Assembly (NCBI GenBank): GCA_023458035.1
Contig: JAEXAX010000034.1
Location: 62,001-126,000 of the forward strand
Direction: 5' to 3'
DNA length: 64,000 bases
Source: Bacillota bacterium
GTDB lineage: Bacteria > Bacillota > Clostridia > Lachnospirales > Lachnospiraceae
Made by a program: the position numbers and the translations under genes. Every line of letters starts with the position of its first letter. Positions within the stretch are counted from its first letter, which is position 1. The notes under the pieces are model-generated. The model saw only the letters and a program-made list of their open reading frames with translations. It had not been told where the DNA came from and ran no database searches. This document shows positions 18,691-26,284 of the stretch, piece by piece.

Positions 18691-19110
18691 ATGAATGAAA
18701 GAGAGAAAATCGTTCGTTTATGGTTTGATATGTGGCTTGCACAACAAGATTTAGGAATTGATGATATTTTTTCGGATGATGTAATTTATATTGAGAGTTG
18801 GTGTCCTAAGTATGAAAATCGTAAAATAGTAAAGCACTGGTTTAATGAATGGAATACAAGAGGAAAAGTTCTTGCGTGGGATATAAAGCAATTTTTTCAT
18901 AAGGATAATCAAACTATTGTAGAATGGCACTTCAAAAATAAAATGAATGAGGGGAAAGTTGAAGAATTTGACGGTATTTCTTTGATTGTTTGGACAGCTG
19001 ATAATAAGATAAAGGCATTAAAAGAGTTTGGCTGTAATTGTAATCACTACAATCCTTACAAAGAGAGTGAAACTCCCTTATTTAGAGAAGAAAAAGTAAA
19101 TTGGTTTTGA
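18691..19110 (+). CDS. SnoaL-like / NTF2-fold small protein
   Basis: 139-aa cytoplasmic protein. The pattern EKIVRLWFDMWLAQQDLGIDDIFSDDVIYIES, then WHFKNKMNEGKVEEFDGISLIVW, fits the SnoaL-like/NTF2 cone fold. Members range from enzymes to binding proteins; function here is unknown. GGAGG lies 10 bases before the ATG. It is followed after 10 bp by a second protein of similar fold, so the pair is probably co-transcribed. AT-rich like the rest of the island. Confidence 0.7.
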   Translation: MNEREKIVRLWFDMWLAQQDLGIDDIFSDDVIYIESWCPKYENRKIVKHWFNEWNTRGKVLAWDIKQFFHKDNQTIVEWHFKNKMNEGKVEEFDGISLIVWTADNKIKALKEFGCNCNHYNPYKESETPLFREEKVNWF

Positions 19111-19120
19111 GGTAATTACT

Positions 19121-19489
19121 ATGGATATAAATAGATTTTTCAAAACGGTTTTATCACAAAATGCAGAAGAACTTAGGAAATTTTTTCAAAAGAATGCCGT
19201 TATAAAATGGCATTGCACAAATGAGTTATTTACCTTGGATGAGTATATAAGGGCAAATTGTGAATATCCGGGGAATTGGAACGGAGAAATAGAGAGAATT
19301 GAAGAAAATATAGATACTGTTATTTTAGCTTGTCGAGTTTTTCCGACAGATAATAGTGAATCTTTTCACGTAGTAAGTTTTATTCATTTTGAGGATAATT
19401 TGATTATTGAAATGGATGAATATTGGTCTGATGATGGATTGGCACCGGAGTGGCGTAAGAAAATGAAAATCGGAAAACGCATTAGGTAA
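19121..19489 (+). CDS. SnoaL-like / NTF2-fold small protein (second)
   Basis: 122-aa protein with the same architecture as its upstream neighbour: an N-terminal helix (MDINRFFKTVLSQNAEEL), a KWHCTNELFTLDEYIRANCEYP middle, and paired strands SFHVVSFIHFEDNLIIEMDEYWSDDG. The C-terminal EMDEYW pattern is common in SnoaL-like proteins. The two share fold signature but are not close copies. Role unknown. Confidence 0.65.
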   Translation: MDINRFFKTVLSQNAEELRKFFQKNAVIKWHCTNELFTLDEYIRANCEYPGNWNGEIERIEENIDTVILACRVFPTDNSESFHVVSFIHFEDNLIIEMDEYWSDDGLAPEWRKKMKIGKRIR

Positions 19490-19512
19490 ATAATAATTTG
19501 AATGGAAATAAT

Positions 19513-19728
19513 ATGGATGATATAACAAAAAAATTAAACATGAGGAGCAGAGAAGAAGTGGTTATGTTCTTAAAAAGTATGTGGTCAGATGCTCCGAAGC
19601 CTTGCCCTTTATGTGGTGGAAAGTTAGATTATTTTCATAAGAAAGCTAAAAGGAGTAATTCGGATTGGATTTGTATAGATTGTAAAACTCATTTTGACGC
19701 AATAAAAATCTTAAAAGAGCTTGATTGA
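19513..19728 (+). CDS. Small zinc-ribbon protein, function unknown
   Basis: About 71 aa, with CPLCGGKLDYF and, 20 residues on, WICIDCKTHFDAI: two CxxC knuckles as in a zinc ribbon. The ATG at 19513 is preferred over a TTG at 19498; neither has a strong ribosome site. Not recognised further. Confidence 0.5.
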   Translation: MDDITKKLNMRSREEVVMFLKSMWSDAPKPCPLCGGKLDYFHKKAKRSNSDWICIDCKTHFDAIKILKELD

Positions 19729-19794
19729 AATAATCAATTTTATATTACAAACGCTACAAAAAATCCCGACGGCACAGGGCAGCCGGGAGCGGAT

Positions 19795-19870
19795 ATGAAA
19801 GTTTTACTTTTACAGATAGGGCATAACAGCCATTCCGTTAGTATCCATCTTCACCACGTCCTTTTAATCA
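19795..19870 (-). pseudogene. Remnant resembling the cysteine-rich KTR protein of mobile elements
   Basis: On the minus strand a frame reads WILTEWLLCPICKSKT before it decays, like the short Cys-rich KTR proteins often found in Tn916-like and related integrative elements. Only the first half is left. Confidence 0.35.
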
Positions 19871-19873
19871 TAA

Positions 19874-20008
19874 TCAGCGTATCTTAACCAAGCTATTGTT
19901 AATCAATCCTAAAGTACTTATCCCCAATAAACTGATTACGCCCCCTAAATTGAATATCACTTTTCCTGTAATACCACTTGCAAGTGCAGGAACAGACCAC
20001 GGAATATA
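19874..20008 (-). pseudogene. C-terminal remnant of a membrane protein, possibly ABC-2 permease
   Basis: Minus-strand frame ending at a TGA: IPWSVPALASGITGKVIFN followed by a hydrophobic segment GGVISLLGISTLGLINNS. The IPW-PAL phrase and final hydrophobic helix recall ABC-2 permease C-termini. The 5' part is missing. Tentative. Confidence 0.3.
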
Positions 20009-20011
20009 TTC

Positions 20012-20155
20012 ATAAAGGAATTAGAAAAGCAAGAGCTTATAACAGAGTTTGATAAAAATGTATGGCTTAGCATGGTAGACTACCTTACAGTTCATCGTGA
20101 TGGAAAGATTGAATTTACATTTTTTGATGGCAGCCAGGTAAAATTAAATAGATAG
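20012..20155 (+). pseudogene. C-terminal remnant of a large serine recombinase
   Basis: Encodes KELEKQELITEFDKNVWLSMVDY, then LTVHRDGKIEFTFFDGSQVKL and stop. This is the typical last segment of TnpX-type site-specific recombinases (VDYVTVHxDGRIxFxFKDGTE). Only this tail remains, evidence that an integrative element once sat here. The following 20156-20335 holds no gene I can support. Confidence 0.7.
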
Positions 20156-20335
20156 AAAACCAAACAGGCACTTCACTCAAATTTGAGATAAACTAATTAT
20201 AAATATATTTTCTATAGTAAAAACGTATTTAATGTGCTATAATCAAAGCAATCAAAATATATTAGTGAGGATAAAAAGTGGCTAATGGCACTTGGTACTT
20301 GACGATTTGGAATATATAATTTGATCATAAGATTA

Positions 20336-20371
20336 GGTCAGGAAGCATACGATGCCCTGGCCATTTTTTTG
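20336..20371 (+). terminator. Intrinsic terminator
   Basis: Stem GGTCAGG/CCTGGCC extended by GCAT/ATGC around an ACG loop, then a T7 run. It lies about 110 bp before the GNAT gene. Confidence 0.75.
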
Positions 20372-20478
20372 TGGAGAGCAACAATGAAAGAATATAGCAC
20401 TCCAAGCCGATCGCCAAGGTATCAAATTGATATTTTGGGAAAACTAAAAAACATTGGATTATAAACGGAGAAAAGTAT

Positions 20479-20991
20479 ATGAGTGATAAAATGGATGTTT
20501 CATCATTATCAGATCGATACCTTGTTCAAATGATGGGGGAGTCTGATGTTGAGAGAATATATGAATTGTGTCGAAAAAATGCCCTATACTATCAATATTG
20601 CCCTCCGTATGTATCTGAAGAGAGTATTATTTGCGATATGAATGCACTGACGCCGAACAAAGACATGCGGGACAAATATTATATTGGATATTACGATGAG
20701 GAAAGATTGATTGCAGTAATGGATTTAATCATGAATTTCCCGGATGAAGCAACGGCCTTTATAGGGTTCTTTATGACAGATGTGGCGATACAGAACACAG
20801 GGGTCGGCAGCGGAATAATAGAGGATTTATGTGAGCGTCTTACTAAGATAGGAATTTCCAAGGTACGTCTTGGATGGGTAAAAGATAACCCTCAGGCAGA
20901 GCACTTCTGGCATAAGAATAAATTTGCAGAAACAGGGGATTTTTGTGATACAGATAAATATACAGTAATTGTTGCTCAAAGATATTTGTAA
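20479..20991 (+). CDS. GNAT-family N-acetyltransferase
   Basis: 170-aa protein. The acetyl-CoA-binding region reads AFIGFFMTDVAIQNTGVGSGIIEDLCERL (about residues 93-120), in which QNTGVGSG is the pyrophosphate loop (Q/RxxGxG/A). It is followed by VRLGWVKDNPQAEHFWHKNKF, the usual late strand and helix. The open frame is intact although a decayed partial copy lies at 17312. Acceptor substrate unknown. Confidence 0.8.
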   Translation: MSDKMDVSSLSDRYLVQMMGESDVERIYELCRKNALYYQYCPPYVSEESIICDMNALTPNKDMRDKYYIGYYDEERLIAVMDLIMNFPDEATAFIGFFMTDVAIQNTGVGSGIIEDLCERLTKIGISKVRLGWVKDNPQAEHFWHKNKFAETGDFCDTDKYTVIVAQRYL

Positions 20992-21016
20992 ATCAGATTT
21001 TCTGGAGGTGCGAGGT

Positions 21017-21230
21017 ATGGCTTCAAGTAAACAATATTTAGATTTCATTTTAGGACAACTATCCCAAGTTGGAAGAAATAACATATAGATCAATGATGGG
21101 CGAATATATTGTTTATTATCATGGGAAAATTATTGGTGGAATTTATGATGATAGGTTTTTAGTTAAGTCTGTTAAATCTGCAATAGCATATATGTCAAAC
21201 AAAATCCGAGTGAGGAGAATTCCTTTAGAT
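21017..21230 (+). pseudogene. TfoX N-terminal-domain protein, frameshifted and truncated
   Basis: Starts MASSKQYLDFILGQLSQ behind GGAGG, then shifts frame at about 21062 and continues in another frame as LEEITYRSMMGEYIVYYHGK, IIGGIYDDRFLVKSVKSA and on. Together these match the TfoX N-terminal family (MASSKEYLDFILEQLS). It then runs into the terminase remnant. Non-functional. Confidence 0.75.
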
Positions 21231-21235
21231 AATTA

Positions 21236-21753
21236 AAACTTAATCAGTGGGTAGAACAAGCAATCCGTTGGATGCCAATGGAGAAATGAGATGCTTGCTC
21301 ATTTGCAGTAAATGAAGATGAACTTGAAGGAAGAGTCTGTTATGGAGGACTTAACCTATCATCCACAACAGAATCACCGCCTTTGTTTTAGTCTTTCTAT
21401 GGCAAAGGCAAGGCTTTATTCAAACCACTGAAGGGAATGTGGTTCACTATGGATATATAGAAACTTTCATTGAAAAGCCAGGAGAAAGATTCAACATCAG
21501 AGAAATTGCCTTTGATAGATGGGGAGCAGCTCAGATGGTGCAGAACTTAGAGAATATGGGCTTTATCGGAGTTCCTTTTGGACAAGGCTTTAAGGATATG
21601 AGACCACCAACGAAAGAACTGATGAAACTAATTCTGGAGCAAAAATTAGCACATGGTGGAAATCCAGTACTTCACTGGATGATGGATAACATCTTTATAA
21701 GGATGGATCCTGCCGGAAATATCAAAGCAGATAAGGAAAAATCAACAGGGTAG
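21236..21753 (+). pseudogene. Phage terminase large subunit, C-terminal remnant
   Basis: Degenerate frame KLNQWVEQAIRWMPMEK, stop, DACSFAVNEDELEGRVCYGG, then a frame change, then VHYGYIETFIEKPGERFNIR and DRWGAAQMVQNLENMGF, LMKLILEQKLAHGGNPVLHW, DPAGNIKADKEKSTG. These are consecutive pieces of the nuclease half of TerL proteins. An in-frame TGA and a frameshift break the first part; the last 104 codons (21439-21753) are open but lack the true start and the final residues. It marks a lost prophage. Confidence 0.8.
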
Positions 21754-21880
21754 TGTCAAGATTCTTTCGCAAATTCATTTCTTGGCCGCCGGCATACTTT
21801 TGAGCCATACGGGACGGGGCATGATTCCGAAGCATAATGGTTGTGGCAGCGTAAAGGTTTGTTAAGAGCAAGTATCGACC

Positions 21881-22228
21881 ATGGTTGAAAGTATTCGCTC
21901 AATAGAATACAATAAAGGAGATCTTCTAATGTGTGAAGGTGGAGCGTATTTTGGAAGAACAGCGATTTGGAATTTTAATTATGATATTTGCTTTCAAAAT
22001 CATGTGCATAGGGTACGGCCATATTTAAATGTTGATTTAATGTATTTTTACTATGTTTTCTATTTTTATCAAAATACGGGTATGATACAATCAAAAGGAA
22101 TAGCTATGCCTAGATTATCTTCTATATTGCATGAAATGGTAATTCCATTGCCAACACTAGAAGAACGGCATCGTATAGTCGCCAAAATAGAAGAGATGAT
22201 TCCATATTGCGATAAATTGATAAAGTGA
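21881..22228 (+). pseudogene. hsdS: Type I restriction specificity subunit (HsdS), C-terminal fragment
   Basis: About 115 codons with the end of a target-recognition domain (YNKGDLLMCEGGAYFGRTAIW, IAMPRLSSILHEMVIPLPTLEER) and the start of the spacer helix HRIVAKIEEMIPYCDKLIK. IPLP-LEEQxRIV is diagnostic for HsdS. The first domain and conserved repeats are absent, and no hsdM or hsdR is in the window, so this is a leftover of a type I system. 21754-21880 contains nothing I can assign. Confidence 0.75.
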
Positions 22229-22257
22229 CCAATAAAGCTATAGGAGACTATAAATAA

Positions 22258-22968
22258 ATGGAGACATTTAATGATTTTTTGTCTACAGCGCGCACTGATC
22301 GTTTTAGACAATTAAATGTATATAAAGATAAGGATTATCTAGTAGATGATAAATATCGCATGACTGAAAATGTTACGATGTCATATTATGGTGAATATGG
22401 ATGTCAAGTATCATTGAGGGATTTCTATTTTTATATTACTGAAAGCAAAGGAAATGCATACTATTCTGTAATAGAATTATATCAGCTGTTAGATCGGATT
22501 GTTCAAAAAGAGGGATATGATTTCGTGATAAACCTCTTACGAGAAATTGAAAAAGCAGGAGTAGCAAGAAAGCACGAAGATTATATTATATATAGAGGAA
22601 TTCGATATAGTGTTAGAACTCATGTTGAACCTATTGTTGATGGTGAAATAGAAATACTTGATGGCTCGATATCATTAAATTATAAGAAGCTTACAGGATT
22701 ATTGATTTTAATACAAGAAAAAAGCAACTATTTTTGGAATAGTAAAAAAGCAAACAAGAAATATAAAGATGGGCTGTTAAGATTATTTATAGCGCTTATC
22801 ACCTTACATCAGGATCATCCAGTATTAGAGAACAAGGGATGGAAATATTCTATTGAAGAGGATAAGTTTAAGTACGTCGGTAAATTTTCATCTGATGAAA
22901 AAAAAGCCAAGCGAGTTTATTATTTGACGAAAGGAGAACTTGATGATATTATGTCATCAGAATCCTAG
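22258..22968 (+). CDS. Protein of unknown function immediately upstream of the retron RNA; candidate retron accessory protein
   Basis: 236-aa soluble protein. It begins 29 bp after the HsdS fragment and its stop codon lies inside the left arm of the retron-RNA inverted repeat, so it is physically locked to the retron. I recognise no domain with confidence. Visible features are a helical region ELYQLLDRIVQKEGYDFVI with INLLREIEKAGVARK that could be a winged-helix DNA-binding unit, and a Lys-rich C-terminal third. Retrons with nucleoside-deoxyribosyltransferase-like effectors often encode a winged-helix partner, which makes that a reasonable guess (inference). Weak ribosome site (AGGAGA about 16 bases upstream). 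Confidence 0.6.
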   Translation: METFNDFLSTARTDRFRQLNVYKDKDYLVDDKYRMTENVTMSYYGEYGCQVSLRDFYFYITESKGNAYYSVIELYQLLDRIVQKEGYDFVINLLREIEKAGVARKHEDYIIYRGIRYSVRTHVEPIVDGEIEILDGSISLNYKKLTGLLILIQEKSNYFWNSKKANKKYKDGLLRLFIALITLHQDHPVLENKGWKYSIEEDKFKYVGKFSSDEKKAKRVYYLTKGELDDIMSSES

Positions 22969-23115
22969 TATTCGTCGATGACGAAGTGATGATAAGGAGT
23001 TTTAATCGAGTGTCGGATAAGTCAAGTGTTTGATCCGTTCGCTTTTCCCGCTCGCGGCGTATGCTCGCGGGGCTCACTCTTCAACCCCTTGCCTCATTCT
23101 ACACTGTAGGATTCT
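22959..23115 (+). ncRNA. Retron msr-msd-like noncoding RNA
   Basis: 157-nt segment directly before the reverse transcriptase. The ends form the a1/a2 pair: AGAATCCTA (22959-22967) and TAGGATTCT (23107-23115), a perfect 9-bp inverted repeat. Next to a1 is a perfect 6-bp hairpin TTCGTC-GAT-GACGAA (22971-22985), as in msr. Further on, CAAGTGTTTGA (23023-23033) pairs at 9 of 11 positions with TCAACCCCTTG (23081-23091), enclosing a GC-rich segment with the octamer GCTCGCGG twice; this fits the msd stem. Size, order and position match known retron RNAs. The branching G and the cDNA ends cannot be fixed by eye. Confidence 0.75.
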
Positions 23116-23125
23116 TTTTTATACC

Positions 23126-25102
23126 ATGAAAAAATATAGATTACTTAATAAGATAACAATTAAACGACCGATAGTTTTTTTGTGTGGACCATATTATAGG
23201 AAATCAGACGATGACCGACGAAAAATCTTAAAAGATTATCTAATAAATACAGAGAAAGATACAAAGAAACGATGCTTGCCGTTGATTATTGATGATTTTA
23301 TGTCAGAAGACAAAATTCAAGATTCGACGATTAACGTTCAACTTATGGAAGAGATATTTGCTGCAGTTTCATATCGAACATATATCTTTCTTGATACTAT
23401 TTCGACAGCTGCCGAGTTGGGTATTTTTGCTAACAGCGCATACAGTAATTCCTTAAAAATTTATCTGCCCAAATATGATGATATTTATAATAAAAGTAAT
23501 GTTGGGTATTTCGTACGTAGTGGAGTGCTAAGGGAAGATTCATCACTAATAGATGTTCTTGAATATCGACCAAAGATACAGAGAAAAGCAATTGCTACTG
23601 ATTATATAGTTGAATACTATGGCTTTGTAAATGATGAATTACCTGAAAACATAAAAATTGATATTGATGATGATAAAGGGATAGGAAGCCAATCTTATTC
23701 TATTGATATTAAAAATCTGAATTCTAGACCTACAACTTTTAATCAGATTTGCTATTTTGATGATGGCTCCTCATTAAATATAAAAACTTCGTTAAAGCTT
23801 TTGTTTTATACGACGTTGGCAATTGTTTATCCTGAATATCATGATTTTTTTGTGAGGAAGGATAACGACTTTTCAAAGATTGATATATCAATTGTTACTA
23901 AGAAGGTTAAGGAAGCATATGTCAGTCTTATAGCAACAAACCATATTATTGGTGCATATAAAGATACTGATATAAAAATAGAAACAGCATTAAATGTTGA
24001 GCATAATGAAGAATTAATTAGGCATATTGTTAAGTTTCTTCATTTATTTAATACAGAGTCAGATTACACGAATACATATCTATTTACTAATCCAGAAGGT
24101 ATGTTAATAGAAACTCTTGATGATAAAAAGTTTTTACACGATATTATTTCATTTTCAGGAGAACAAATAAATCTTTTGAATTCAATAATAACTGAGCCTG
24201 GGAAGTATTATGAAAAGATTATAGTAACCAAGGGCAAGAAAAAACGTGAAATAGTTAAATATAAAGAAACTCGAGATGGTGAAGATGCTAGAAGGTTTCA
24301 CGAGTACATTGTAGATACGCTTTCTCAGAAATATATGCCCCATAATGCTTCATATGCGTATCATAAGAATGTGGGGATTAAAAATTGTGTGTTGGCACAT
24401 ATTTCTAGCAATAGTTTTATTAAATTCGATATAAGAAAATTTTTTAACAGCATTACAATTAAGGTTGCAGAAAATGCGTTAATGAGGGAGTTTAATATAA
24501 CAGAAAAAAATAGCAAATTAGTAAAGACAATATTGTCAATGTGCTTCTTTGAGAATAAAATGCCACTTGGTTTAGTTGGGTCTCCACTAATTTCAGATAT
24601 CGTGATGAAATCATTCGATGAAAATATAGCTTTTTTTGCTCATGAAAACAATTTGCTGTATACTCGCTACGCGGACGATATGATGTTTTCTTCTTCTCAA
24701 GACATTTCAGATGAAATTTATTTGGCAGTTGGATCTATTGTTAAGGCGGAACTACAAGAACTTGGTCTTAAGCTCAATGAGGATAAAACACAGGTTGTTT
24801 CTTTTGATGATAAGCATTCTTTTGTAAAATATATAGGTGTTGCTATTGTAAAGGGTTCCAAGGGGAATTTTCTTTCTGTTGGAAAGGAATATATTTTTGA
24901 GACAGCCAAAGAATATCTTGAGTATCAGAGAAAATATTCTGAATCAGAATTGGACTCAGAAGATAAATTTTATGCGCAGAAGAGATTGATAGGCAGAATT
25001 GGGTATATCAAACATATAGAAGGTAATCGTGGAATAAACAGATTAAAACAACGGTTGTCTAAATATGTTGATCTGCAAGCTAACCCGGATTTAGTGATAT
25101 AG
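23126..25102 (+). CDS. Retron-type reverse transcriptase with N-terminal nucleoside-deoxyribosyltransferase-like domain
   Basis: 658-aa fusion. Residues about 15-150 resemble nucleoside 2-deoxyribosyltransferases: FLCGPYY (residues 19-25) and DTISTAAELGIFANSAY, whose Glu (residue 97) sits at the catalytic position. After a middle region, the RT domain starts about residue 400: motif A FIKFDIRKFFNSI (about 430), PLGLVGSPLISDIVM, and the catalytic box YTRYADDMMFSS (about 513-524). Residues NCVLAH just before motif A recall the retron NAxxH motif; the retron VTG triplet is not conserved (IGV). The ATG at 23126 follows the ncRNA; upstream codons of the open frame lie within the RNA and are unlikely to be translated. 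In Ec86-type retrons a separate protein with this fold is the toxic effector; here it is fused to the RT. Confidence 0.85.
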   Translation: MKKYRLLNKITIKRPIVFLCGPYYRKSDDDRRKILKDYLINTEKDTKKRCLPLIIDDFMSEDKIQDSTINVQLMEEIFAAVSYRTYIFLDTISTAAELGIFANSAYSNSLKIYLPKYDDIYNKSNVGYFVRSGVLREDSSLIDVLEYRPKIQRKAIATDYIVEYYGFVNDELPENIKIDIDDDKGIGSQSYSIDIKNLNSRPTTFNQICYFDDGSSLNIKTSLKLLFYTTLAIVYPEYHDFFVRKDNDFSKIDISIVTKKVKEAYVSLIATNHIIGAYKDTDIKIETALNVEHNEELIRHIVKFLHLFNTESDYTNTYLFTNPEGMLIETLDDKKFLHDIISFSGEQINLLNSIITEPGKYYEKIIVTKGKKKREIVKYKETRDGEDARRFHEYIVDTLSQKYMPHNASYAYHKNVGIKNCVLAHISSNSFIKFDIRKFFNSITIKVAENALMREFNITEKNSKLVKTILSMCFFENKMPLGLVGSPLISDIVMKSFDENIAFFAHENNLLYTRYADDMMFSSSQDISDEIYLAVGSIVKAELQELGLKLNEDKTQVVSFDDKHSFVKYIGVAIVKGSKGNFLSVGKEYIFETAKEYLEYQRKYSESELDSEDKFYAQKRLIGRIGYIKHIEGNRGINRLKQRLSKYVDLQANPDLVI

Positions 25103-25306
25103 TCTGATAATTGAATGTTCACATTCTATGGCGTTGTCAAGATTTTGTGCACTGGTAATGTTTGGCTGATGTTTGGTCGTTTGATTGAAAACTTTGAATT
25201 TGTAGAAGTAACACTTCTGGTCCCGGGGACCAAAAGTAAAAAGTAAAAATCCAGCAAACCAAGTAAAATCAATGGTTTGAGACGATTTGAAAGGAAAAGA
25301 AATTTT

Positions 25307-25783
25307 ATGCTAAACAAGATAAAAGTCCTCATGGTTTGCCACGGCAATATCTGCCGCTCAGTGGCCGCACAGTATATTTTCACAGACATGATCAGAAAAG
25401 CCGGACGTCAGGCCGAGTTTCTGATCGAATCAGCGGCCACCACCCGTGAGGAAATCGGTGCGCCGATCTATCCACTCATGCGGGCGACCCTGGAAAGACA
25501 CGGGGTGCCGATCGGCGATCACCGGGCTGTTCAGGTAACCAAAACAGATTATCAGAACTATGATCTGATTATCGGTATGGATCGGGAGAACCGTTGTGAC
25601 CTGAACCGCATTCTGGGTGCGGATCCGGATGGTAAGATCCAAAACCTGCTGGCTTATGCCGGCCGAGGGGAGGACGAGGTGTTTGATCCCTGGTATAGTC
25701 GGGATTTTGAGCAGGCCTATCGGGATATTAAAGAAGGCTGTGAAGGCCTGCTGAAAGCTATTGACGAAGGCCTGTCCGCCTGA
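25307..25783 (+). CDS. Low-molecular-weight protein-tyrosine phosphatase
   Basis: 158-aa cytoplasmic phosphatase. The P-loop is VCHGNICRS (Cys nucleophile, CxxxxxR) near residue 9, and the general acid is the Asp of FDPWYSRDF near residue 125. Normal family length. The ATG at 25307 follows AAAGGAAAAG; a longer open frame lacks a ribosome site. It is the first gene with native base composition after the AT-rich island. The gap 25103-25306 shows only two small hairpins (AGAAGT-AAC-ACTTCT and TGGTCCC-G-GGGACCA, 25203 onward), unassigned. Confidence 0.92.
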   Translation: MLNKIKVLMVCHGNICRSVAAQYIFTDMIRKAGRQAEFLIESAATTREEIGAPIYPLMRATLERHGVPIGDHRAVQVTKTDYQNYDLIIGMDRENRCDLNRILGADPDGKIQNLLAYAGRGEDEVFDPWYSRDFEQAYRDIKEGCEGLLKAIDEGLSA

Positions 25784-25818
25784 CTATAATTTTATTAAGC
25801 CGGATTCCCAAAAAGTCA

Positions 25819-25848
25819 TTGCCAGTAGATATATAATTATATTATAAT
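25819..25848 (+). promoter_or_regulatory. Sigma-A type promoter for the rhodanese gene
   Basis: TTGCCA, 18-bp spacer, TATAAT, in an AT-rich stretch 57 bp before the start codon. Confidence 0.5.
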
Positions 25849-25904
25849 ATCATAATATAATGACGAAATATTTTTTATGTCATATATTTAAGGAGGAAAT
25901 GACG

Positions 25905-26225
25905 ATGGGTTTATTTGAATTTTTTATGGGCGCAGCGGATATCAATGCCGGTGTAGAGGAGTTCAAGCGGACACAGGACGCCGTTTTGCTGGACGTCAGA
26001 ACGGCAGAGGAGTACCGGGGCGGCCATGTGCCGCAGAGTGTGAATATTCCGCTGCAGAACCTGCAAATGGTAACAAGCAAGGTCAGAAACAAGCAGACCC
26101 CGCTGTATATCTATTGCCATAGTGGCAGTCGCAGCTCGCAGGCCTGCGCCGGCTTAAAGCGCCTGGGTTATACAAACGTACATAATATTGGTGGAATCAT
26201 GAATTACCGTGGAGCGGTCGAGTAA
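25905..26225 (+). CDS. Single-domain rhodanese-like sulfurtransferase
   Basis: 106-aa protein with one rhodanese domain: LLDVRTAEEYRGGHVPQSVNIPL and the active-site loop IYCHSGSRSSQA, in which Cys carries the persulfide. The end NIGGIMNYRGAVE is typical. AGGAGG lies 8 bases before the ATG at 25905; an ATG at 25899 is possible but too close. It probably handles sulfane sulfur in the cytoplasm. Confidence 0.92.
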   Translation: MGLFEFFMGAADINAGVEEFKRTQDAVLLDVRTAEEYRGGHVPQSVNIPLQNLQMVTSKVRNKQTPLYIYCHSGSRSSQACAGLKRLGYTNVHNIGGIMNYRGAVE

Positions 26226-26284
26226 GTAGCACGAACAGCATAACAGCCGCACGCCCCTTCATGTAACACCGGAAAGAGGTGACT

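Noticed and set aside
21754..21880. Transposase end on the minus strand (open frame with ATTIMLRNHAPSRMAQKYAG)
   Set aside because: The frame is open for about 38 codons but I could not tie it to a specific insertion-sequence family.
23030..23125. 32 extra N-terminal residues of the reverse transcriptase open frame
   Set aside because: They lie within the predicted msr-msd RNA, lack a ribosome site and have no similarity to the domain that follows.
25203..25232. Adjacent hairpins AGAAGT-AAC-ACTTCT and TGGTCCC-G-GGGACCA as a terminator or att site
   Set aside because: No U tract behind them and no second copy seen in the window; not enough for a call.
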